Below, piece after piece: positions 55,874 to 61,464 of a stretch of 64,000 bases of DNA (position 1 is the stretch's first letter; each line of letters opens with the position of its first letter). Below the pieces are notes generated by a model that worked only from the letters and a program-made list of their open reading frames with translations, made no database searches and was not told the origin of the DNA. The DNA is from Pseudomonas xantholysinigenes (GTDB lineage: Bacteria; Pseudomonadota; Gammaproteobacteria; Pseudomonadales; Pseudomonadaceae), in NCBI RefSeq assembly GCF_014268885.2, contig NZ_CP077095.1:3751001-3815000 (forward strand). Reading direction: 5' to 3'. Made by a program: the position numbers and the translations under genes.

Positions 55874-55960
55874 CCGGCCTCTTCGCGGGTAAACCCGCTC
55901 CCACAAGTCTCAATGGCAGCGCCGTACCTGTGGGAGCGGGCTTGCCCGCGAAGAGGCCGG
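55874..55960. repeat. REPIN downstream of the sulfate-binding protein gene
   Basis: Same element as at 54663-54750 but inverted, including the spacer between the REP arms. Confidence 0.85.
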
Positions 55961-55971
55961 TAAGATCAACC

Positions 55972-56898
55972 TCAGCCCTGGCGGAAAACCAGGGCTTTGA
56001 GCCCCCCCTCCGGATCCGCATCCGGAAACTCCGGCGGATTCTCCAGCCGCTCGACGAACACCAGCCCCGGCGCCTGCTCGGCCATGCCATCGATCAGGAA
56101 CTGCGGCCCGATCCCCGGATCGTTGACGCAGGCCAGCACCGTGCCACCTTCACTCAATAGCTCCGGCAACCGTCGCAGGATCTTGCCGTAGTCCTGGGTC
56201 AGCACGAAGCTGCCACGCTGAAAGGTCGGCGGGTCGATGATGATCAGGTCGTACGGCCCGTACTTGCGCACCTTGCCCCACGACTTGAACAACTCATGCC
56301 CCAGGTACGCCACGCGTGAGGCGTCATGGCCATTGAGCCGATGATTGTCGCGCCCGCGCGACAGCGCCGACTTGGCCATGTCCAGGTTGACCACCTGCTC
56401 GGCGCCACCGGCAATCGCCGCCACCGAGAACCCGCAGGTGTAGGCGAACAGGTTGAGCACCCGCTTGCCCGCCGCCTGCTCGCGCACCCAACGGCGACCG
56501 TAGCGCATGTCAAGGAACAGGCCGTTGTTCTGGCGCACGCCAAGGTCGAGCAGGTACTTCAGGCCATCCTCGATCACCTCACGTTGCAGGCAAGGTTCAC
56601 CGAGTAGCCATTGTCCCGGGCTGTCGGGCAGGTAGCGGTGTTGCAGCAACACGGCCTGGCCGGTCCATTGCGGGCGTTCGGCCAGGGCGCGCAGCATCGC
56701 CTTGAGCTCGGCCAACTGGCCCTCGGGCGGCTCGCGAAACAGCGCCACCAGCAGCACGCCGTCGAGCCAGTCGACGGTGATCTGCTCCAGGCCCGGCCAG
56801 CAGCGGCCACGGCCATGGAACAGGCGGCGGGTTTCGGTCGGGGCGGGTTCGAGGGCGGCGAGCAGGTGCTGCTCGAGGGTGGCGATGGCTGGGCTCAT
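55972..56898 (-). CDS. Class I SAM-dependent methyltransferase, RlmI/RlmK-like
   Basis: A 308-residue cytoplasmic methyltransferase. The Rossmann core has VLNLFAYTCGFSVAAIAGGA (SAM-binding motif I), VNLDMAKSAL, and IIIDPPTFQRGSF, where the DPP tripeptide resembles motif IV of rRNA m5C/m2G methyltransferases of the RlmI/RlmKL group. It lacks the PUA domain of RlmI and the THUMP domain of RlmL. The 23S rRNA target is only an analogy. Confidence 0.87.
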   Translation of the reverse strand: MSPAIATLEQHLLAALEPAPTETRRLFHGRGRCWPGLEQITVDWLDGVLLVALFREPPEGQLAELKAMLRALAERPQWTGQAVLLQHRYLPDSPGQWLLGEPCLQREVIEDGLKYLLDLGVRQNNGLFLDMRYGRRWVREQAAGKRVLNLFAYTCGFSVAAIAGGAEQVVNLDMAKSALSRGRDNHRLNGHDASRVAYLGHELFKSWGKVRKYGPYDLIIIDPPTFQRGSFVLTQDYGKILRRLPELLSEGGTVLACVNDPGIGPQFLIDGMAEQAPGLVFVERLENPPEFPDADPEGGLKALVFRQG

Positions 56899-57058
56899 GG
56901 CGGTCTTGGATCAGGCAAAAACGCCATTCTACCTGCTCGATGCCAACGCTGGCCGCCATTGATGAACAGGATGAATGGGTTGGCGCGATTTTTGTCGCTT
57001 TTTCCCCGGGCCACTACTGGGGATAGTGCCGCCCTCCCCTTTGCAAACGGAATTGCCC

Positions 57059-57688
57059 ATGCGCCCGCTCAAGGTCGAATTTTTCCACGATGCCGTCTGC
57101 GCCTGGTGTTTCGTGCTGGCGCCACGCCTGCAACAGCTGCAGGCCGAACTGAACCTGGACATCCAGCACCGCACCTTCATTCTGCAAACCAGCCGCGAGG
57201 CGATGATCGAGCGCTTCGGCTCGATGTCGCAGGCCAAGCAGACCATCCTCGAGCACTGGCGCGCCTGCGCCGAGGCCGAAGACACCCCGCGCATCAACAT
57301 CGAGGGCATGCGCCAACAGGCCTTCGACTACCCCAGCGGCCTGCTCGCCGGCCTGGCCTGCCAGGCCGCCACGCTGCTGGCCGGCAACAGTGGCCACGGG
57401 CGGATGTTCGAGCGCCTGCAGGAGGCGCACCTGATGGAGAACCGCAACATCGGCGACCACGCCACGGTGCTGACCCTCGCCGAGGAAGCCGGCCTGGACA
57501 CCGCGGCCTTTGCCTTGGCCTTCTACGAACAGGCGCCACAATTGCTGCACGACGAACTGGCGATGGGGCAGCGCCTGGGCATCCGCTCGGTGCCCAGCCT
57601 GGTGATCGACGGACGTTTCCTGGTTTCAGGCGCCCTGGGCCTGGATGAACTGCGTCAGGCCATCGTCCGGGTGCGCGAAGCGCAATAG
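57059..57688 (+). CDS. DsbA family oxidoreductase (FrnE-like)
   Basis: A 209-residue thioredoxin-fold protein without a signal peptide, so probably cytoplasmic. The redox motif is CAWC in FFHDAVCAWCFVLAPRL at residues 14-17, and the cis-proline loop is RSVPSLVIDG. The all-helical insert and the C-terminal GALGLDELRQAI match the FrnE/HCCA-isomerase subgroup of DsbA proteins. Role may be thiol homeostasis or a polyketide-type oxidation; the neighbours give no further clue. Convergent with a lysR gene. Confidence 0.88.
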   Translation: MRPLKVEFFHDAVCAWCFVLAPRLQQLQAELNLDIQHRTFILQTSREAMIERFGSMSQAKQTILEHWRACAEAEDTPRINIEGMRQQAFDYPSGLLAGLACQAATLLAGNSGHGRMFERLQEAHLMENRNIGDHATVLTLAEEAGLDTAAFALAFYEQAPQLLHDELAMGQRLGIRSVPSLVIDGRFLVSGALGLDELRQAIVRVREAQ

Positions 57689-57716
57689 AGCGGCGATATC
57701 AGCGCTCGACGGGGCG

Positions 57717-58601
57717 CTATGGCGAGCAACGCTGGCGCAGGGCCTGTGCCAGTCGCCTGACCTCGGGACAGTGCCGCAATGCCTCTGGATAGCCCATGAA
57801 CATCGGCACCTCGCGGGTCTGCTGGTGTTGCAGATTGACCCGCCGCAAACGTCCTTGCCGCAACCCGCGGCCCACACTGTGTTCCGGCAGCCAGGCAAAG
57901 CCCAGCCCACGCTCGACGAAGCTGATGGCGGTTGCCAGGCTGCTCACCGTCCAGCGCTGGGACGTGCCCAGCCAACCGCTGTTCTGCGCGTGACGAATGC
58001 CTGAATCACGAATCACCACCTGGCGATGCTGCTTCATGTCATCCAGGCTCAGTTCGCCCTGCGCCAGGCCCACAGGATGCTCGGCGCCCGCCACACAGAC
58101 CAGGGTGATATTCAGCAGCAGTTCCTGCACGTAGCCGGCCGGCAGACGGCTGGCGATGGCCAGCTCGACCTTGCCGTCCTCGAGCAGCTCGCGCGCCCCG
58201 GACAGCGCAGGCTCGTACAGACGGATGCGGTGATCCGGGTAGTCCTCGGCGAAATCCACCAGCGCCTGCTGCAGCAGCTCGAGGGGGAACAATACATCCA
58301 CTGCCAGCGCCTGTTCGCTGAACAACCCCGGTTGGTACTGGTTGGCCAGATGCTCGAGCTTCTGCGCCGCGCCGAGCAGGTGCTTGGCCTGGGGCAGCAG
58401 GGCTTGGCCGAGAGGGGTGAGCACGGCCTTGCGCCCCTCGATGACGAACAGTGCCTGGCCCAGCAACTGCTCCATGCGGTTGACCGCATGGCTGACGGCC
58501 GACTGCGACTTGAACAGGCGCTCGCCGGCCTGCTGAAAACCGCCGCATTCGACGGTGCAGACGAACGCCCGCCATTGTTCGAGACTGATTTTGGAGAACA
58601 T
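57717..58601 (-). CDS. LysR family transcriptional regulator
   Basis: A 294-residue regulator with an N-terminal LysR helix-turn-helix (FVCTVECGGFQQAGERLFKS, then QSAVSHAVNRMEQLLG) and a ligand domain. The ATG at 58601 follows AAGGAAG; the frame is open 19 codons further upstream without family similarity. No target is divergent from it; the region upstream is repeat-rich and has no gene. Confidence 0.92.
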   Translation of the reverse strand: MFSKISLEQWRAFVCTVECGGFQQAGERLFKSQSAVSHAVNRMEQLLGQALFVIEGRKAVLTPLGQALLPQAKHLLGAAQKLEHLANQYQPGLFSEQALAVDVLFPLELLQQALVDFAEDYPDHRIRLYEPALSGARELLEDGKVELAIASRLPAGYVQELLLNITLVCVAGAEHPVGLAQGELSLDDMKQHRQVVIRDSGIRHAQNSGWLGTSQRWTVSSLATAISFVERGLGFAWLPEHSVGRGLRQGRLRRVNLQHQQTREVPMFMGYPEALRHCPEVRRLAQALRQRCSP

Positions 58602-59164
58602 GACGACTTCCTTGTTCTGGGCAGCGGCGGGTAATTGGCTGGGTAAGTTATTTTCCACTTCCGGGAAAATAGATCCACCTTTTTCCTCTTATTCAGCCAA
58701 CAGAGAATGATGAAAGATTCGCCCCCTTTTTGGTCACTTTCTTCACCGCCAGGAACCGAAATCAGAGTAGCAAAAATATATCTACCCCCTTTCCTGGCAC
58801 CTTTCTTGGCAAAACGGATAGATCAAAGGATCTGATGGCCAAGTAAGCTCCGCTCCCTTTTTCTGCTGCTTTTCTGCTTTCGCCTTTGAGCCCATCAACC
58901 AGCCTAGCCCCCTTCGCTGCCAGGAGCCGGAATTAGAGTAGGAAAAATAAATCCGTCCCCTTTCCCACTGCCTTTTCCACTTTTCCGCTTTTCCGCTTTT
59001 CCGCTTTTCCGCTTTTCCGCTTTTCCGCTTTTCATATCATGAATCTTTTAGCTGCTTAGCTAACTTTCTTGCTGAGTGACGAATTTGTTGAGTCTCTCCG
59101 ATTTTACTCAACGCATATATTTCCTCTTTCAAAATATCAGACCTCGGAACGAACAATGCCCACT
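58602..59164. other. Gene-free, repeat-rich border of the accessory region
   Basis: About 560 bases without a supportable gene. It holds two degenerate half-copies of the dispersed repeat (58746-58792 and 58912-58964, each with a GCCAGGA, an AGAGTAG and an AAATATATC or AAATAAATC part) and an octamer tandem repeat. Base composition is much richer in A and T than in the LysR gene. Confidence 0.7.
58981..59033. repeat. Octanucleotide tandem repeat TTTTCCGC
   Basis: Six perfect copies of TTTTCCGC (58981-59028), preceded by one copy with a single change (TTTTCCAC, 58973-58980) and followed by a partial TTTTC. Not part of any convincing reading frame. Confidence 0.9.
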
Positions 59165-59576
59165 TCAGCGCCAGACCAGACCAGACCAGACCAGACCAGA
59201 CCAGTATTCACTCTGACCTCTAAGACCTTCTATAACAACCTTCTCAAATGGAAGAAAATCCAAAACCCACTCTGAAAGACCATATACTTTAAGCCCATCG
59301 ATCATCTTGCAGCGCACTACTCCTGGAGAACCCTCTAGTATAGGCAAAAAAAAACACACACTCAGCTTCATCCCCAAACGTATACACAAACGACTCTGTT
59401 GATCTAGCCCAAATACCTCCAGAAGTAAGCCCCAATAAAAAACGTCCGCCACACAACTTCGCCACAGGAAGCCAACTCAAGACAGCCCCTTCAGAGCCAT
59501 ACTCTTTTTTGCTCTCCCATGGCCTTTCAAGTCTAGCAAGCTCCATTAATAATTTTTCTTTCAGCTCATCTATCAT
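59165..59576 (-). pseudogene. Immunity-like gene D, frameshifted at a homopolymer
   Basis: Starts with an ATG (59576) that overlaps the stop of the toxin-tail fragment before it (ATGA overlap). The frame reads MIDELKEKLLMELARLERP and GGRFLLGLTSGGIWARSTES to a run of nine A on the plus strand (59346-59354), where it shifts; the coherent continuation (LPILEGSPGVVRCKMIDGLK, then VYGLSEWVLDFLPFEKVVIE) lies in the next frame and ends at 59165. With eight A instead of nine the protein would be 136 residues. Its last residues are encoded by a CCAGA pentamer array. Soluble, no recognised family; the position indicates an immunity protein. Confidence 0.55.
59171..59204. repeat. Pentanucleotide tandem repeat CCAGA
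   Basis: Six perfect CCAGA copies plus CCAG. It forms the 3' end of the frameshifted immunity-like gene, where it encodes a WSGLV-type repeat. Length changes would alter the frame. Confidence 0.95.
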
Positions 59577-59749
59577 CTAGATATTCCTGGAGCATGTGTA
59601 ACATCCACACCATGACTAGTCATAAAGGACTTGAACTGTTCACGAAGCTTTGGAGTCCAGTTCATTCCGTAATGCCCGCTCCATTCATAGGTTCGAATAA
59701 CTCCATTGCGCTATCGACCAAGCCCTACGCGCACGCGCGCGTCTTGCAG
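59573..59749 (-). pseudogene. Orphan toxin C-terminal fragment D with pretoxin homology patch
   Basis: The minus strand 59710-59573 encodes 45 residues ending in a natural stop, with SGHYGMNWTPKLREQF and MTSHGVDVTHAPGISR, a plausible end of a polymorphic toxin. Directly before it, 59749-59708 matches 36 of 42 bases (by eye) with 62667-62708 of the intact cdiA-like gene, the part encoding CKTRACAQGLVDSA; here one codon has become TAG. The stop overlaps the following immunity-like ATG. It looks like a displaced cdiA 3' end that has lost its centre. Confidence 0.6.
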
Positions 59750-59868
59750 AAAAAAGGGGACAGATTTATTTTCCCCACTCTAATCTCGGCCTACCTACAT
59801 GACAGCTAGATCCCTTCGCTGCCAGGAGCTGGAATTAGAGTAGGAAAAATAAATCTGTCCCCTTTTCC
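59750..59868. repeat. MITE-like palindromic repeat, copy c
   Basis: Opposed ends AAAAGGGGACAGATTTATTT and its near complement (AAATAAATCTGTCCCCTTTT) enclose about 60 bases with GACAGCTAGATCCCTTCGCT. Nearly identical to the copy at 60375-60494. Confidence 0.9.
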
Positions 59869-59888
59869 GCCCTTCGCTATTGAGCCCA

Positions 59889-60338
59889 TCACCCAGCGTC
59901 ACCAGACCTTAACTTACAAATAATAGATTTTTGATCCGCACTTCTAAACACCAACTTGCCGGAAAAATAATACGCCATCAAACTAACTGCATCAGGATTA
60001 TTCGCCCTCGCCCTCATTAGCTCTTTCAAAACCAATGAAGCACTTAGTCGGTGCGAAAACAAACGATCTACAAACTGCCTTATAGTATTGCTCCCCCCAC
60101 TTTCCAAAAGCTCCCTCATCAACTGCACCTGCTGCCGCTCTGCCAAATGCACTCGTGCGGCGACAGCAGCAGCGAGGCGAACATTAAAAACTATCAGATC
60201 ACGAATAACTTGTAACTTTTCATTCTCTGAAATCAATCTAACTTCGCAACACAGCTCATTTTCGTCGCACGCATTTCTATTGATCGACAACCTGGCGATC
60301 AGCTCTTCAACTTGCTTACCCTTCGACTGTCCATTCAT
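59889..60338 (-). CDS. Immunity-like gene C (unknown soluble protein)
   Basis: A 149-residue, mostly helical, soluble protein that I do not recognise. The ATG at 60338 follows a GAGCGGG; an ATG at 60353 is an alternative, and the frame further upstream runs into the repeat. Sequence features include VEELIARLSINRN, LIVFNVRLAAAVAARVHLAE and MRELLESGGSNTIRQFVDRL. AT-rich codon use, size and position between two near-identical repeats in a row of toxin-immunity remnants suggest an orphan immunity gene whose toxin is gone. Confidence 0.55.
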   Translation of the reverse strand: MNGQSKGKQVEELIARLSINRNACDENELCCEVRLISENEKLQVIRDLIVFNVRLAAAVAARVHLAERQQVQLMRELLESGGSNTIRQFVDRLFSHRLSASLVLKELMRARANNPDAVSLMAYYFSGKLVFRSADQKSIICKLRSGDAG

Positions 60339-60374
60339 ATCCCGCTCACTCATACATTTTAAAAATATCTTGCA

Positions 60375-60494
60375 TAAAAAAGGGGACAGATTTATTTTCC
60401 CCACTCTAATTTCGGCCTACCTACATGACAGCTAGATCCCTTCGCTGCCAGGAGCTGGAATTAGAGTAAGAAAAATAAATCTGTCCCCTTTTTG
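60375..60494. repeat. MITE-like palindromic repeat, copy d
   Basis: Nearly identical in sequence and length to copy c, with which it brackets the immunity-like gene at 59889-60338. Confidence 0.9.
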
Positions 60495-60518
60495 CTTTTT
60501 TGCTCCCTTTCTGCTCGT

Positions 60519-60613
60519 TTTACTCTAATCTCGCCCTCCCCACATGATGTCTAGATCCGTTCGCCGCCAGAAACCGAAACTAGAGCAACAAGAATAAATC
60601 CGTCCCCTTTTCC
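60519..60613. repeat. MITE-like repeat, degenerate copy e
   Basis: TACTCTAATCTCG at one end and AATAAATCCGTCCCCTTTTCC at the other, with GTCTAGATCCGTTCGCCGCC between: a diverged and shortened version of copies c and d. Confidence 0.75.
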
Positions 60614-60632
60614 TAGCCTTCTTTTTCTTTCC

Positions 60633-60959
60633 TTAACTACTTAAATCCCTAAACGGATCAAATAATACACTTTCTCCAAGCACCCTTGCCTCTAAAGCAA
60701 GATCGTCCAGAGAACAAAAAAATCTATCCATTCCATTCGTTGCTCTTGACATATTTTTCAACTCAAGCCGCAACCGATCCAACTGCTCTCCAGAGTACAA
60801 CCCATAATCATCAAGACACAGTTTCGAGAGCAATGGATAATTTTTAGAATCCGCATTTATGAGCATTGGAATGGCATCTTTAGTAATTTCAATTACCTTC
60901 AGTACTCCATCCAACCCCGCAGCGGCCCTTTCCTTACTCCACAAAATGGCACAGTACAT
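60633..60959 (-). CDS. Immunity-like gene B (unknown soluble protein)
   Basis: A 108-residue acidic soluble protein (MYCAILWSKERAAAGLDGVL at the start, KLCLDDYGLYSGEQLDRLRL in the middle, DDLALEARVLGESVLFDPF near the end). Its ATG follows directly, with no gap, the stop of a short toxin-like C-terminal fragment, an arrangement normal for a toxin-immunity pair. No family recognised. AT-rich like the rest of this region. Confidence 0.6.
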   Translation of the reverse strand: MYCAILWSKERAAAGLDGVLKVIEITKDAIPMLINADSKNYPLLSKLCLDDYGLYSGEQLDRLRLELKNMSRATNGMDRFFCSLDDLALEARVLGESVLFDPFRDLSS

Positions 60960-61035
60960 TCAGAATGTTCTCCCTGGAAAAGCGCTCACAAGATTACCTT
61001 TATGACCAGTAATCACTGCCACAGTACTCGCCGGA
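60960..61035 (-). pseudogene. Orphan toxin C-terminal fragment B
   Basis: The last 24 codons before the immunity-like gene read ASTVAVITGHKGNLVSAFPG and then RTF and a stop. A glycine-rich strand ending in an AFPG-like motif is common at the end of BECR-fold RNase toxins. Upstream the frame runs straight into repeat copy f, so the body of the toxin is missing. Confidence 0.55.
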
Positions 61036-61095
61036 AGAAAAGGGGACGGATTTATTTTCTCCAAGAGCAGTAAAAATATATCTACCCCGTTCCCC
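61036..61095. repeat. MITE-like repeat, shortened copy f
   Basis: GAAAAGGGGACGGATTTATT at one end and AAAAATATATCTACCCCGTT at the other, with the middle of the long copies missing. It abuts toxin fragment B. Confidence 0.75.
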
Positions 61096-61140
61096 GTCCT
61101 TTTCCCGCCCGCCCCTTTTTCTTTGCCCCCTTTCCCTATT

Positions 61141-61464
61141 TTAGTCGACAGAAAATGATGAGAAATAAAATGAAAATAACTCACCCTCAAGATCGCTAAA
61201 CTTATAGCGCATCCTATCAAGACCAGAGTCCAATTTTTCTACATTCATATGCATAAGCTGAGTCAACCCTCCACCAAAATCGCGAATCGCAAACTGACTG
61301 ACATCGAAGAACCTCACACGAACAGCAGCACCCCATACATCTTCAGATTCCGAAATTGATAGAAACAGATCATAGGCCACCCCCTCATCATTCAACTGAA
61401 CATTAATAGAATGCAAGCAATTATTAGCAATCAGCATCTCATTCAACTCAGCAACACTAATCAT
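61141..61464 (-). CDS. Probable immunity protein A of the cdiA-like toxin
   Basis: A 107-residue soluble protein (MISVAELNEMLIANNCLHSI, then ISESEDVWGAAVRVRFFDVS and LTQLMHMNVEKLDSGLDRMR). Its start overlaps the end of the cdiA-like gene by eight bases (TAG of the toxin lies inside), as in many toxin-immunity pairs. The role of binding and blocking the cognate toxin domain is inferred from position. No family recognised with certainty. Much richer in A and T than the 5' part of the toxin gene. Confidence 0.75.
   Translation of the reverse strand: MISVAELNEMLIANNCLHSINVQLNDEGVAYDLFLSISESEDVWGAAVRVRFFDVSQFAIRDFGGGLTQLMHMNVEKLDSGLDRMRYKFSDLEGELFSFYFSSFSVD

Noticed and set aside
58973..59204. 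CRISPR-like array
   Set aside because: The repeats are direct tandem octamers and pentamers with no spacers.
59069..59275. Plus-strand frame of 68 codons over the CCAGA array
   Set aside because: No ribosome-binding site, and it reads through the tandem repeat; the minus-strand immunity-like reading explains the coding signal better.
59594..59809. Plus-strand frame of 71 codons ending in repeat copy c
   Set aside because: It runs antisense to the toxin-tail fragment and then through the repeat; the same repeat-derived end (KKGDRFIFPTLISAYLHDS) appears in another frame at 60088-60435.
58746..61095. Insertion sequence with its own transposase
   Set aside because: No transposase gene or fragment is visible between any pair of repeats; at most these are non-autonomous elements.
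60960..61220. Single minus-strand gene of 86 codons before immunity-like gene B
   Set aside because: The first 60 codons cross repeat copy f and pyrimidine-rich sequence; only the last 24 codons look like protein, so it is treated as a toxin remnant.
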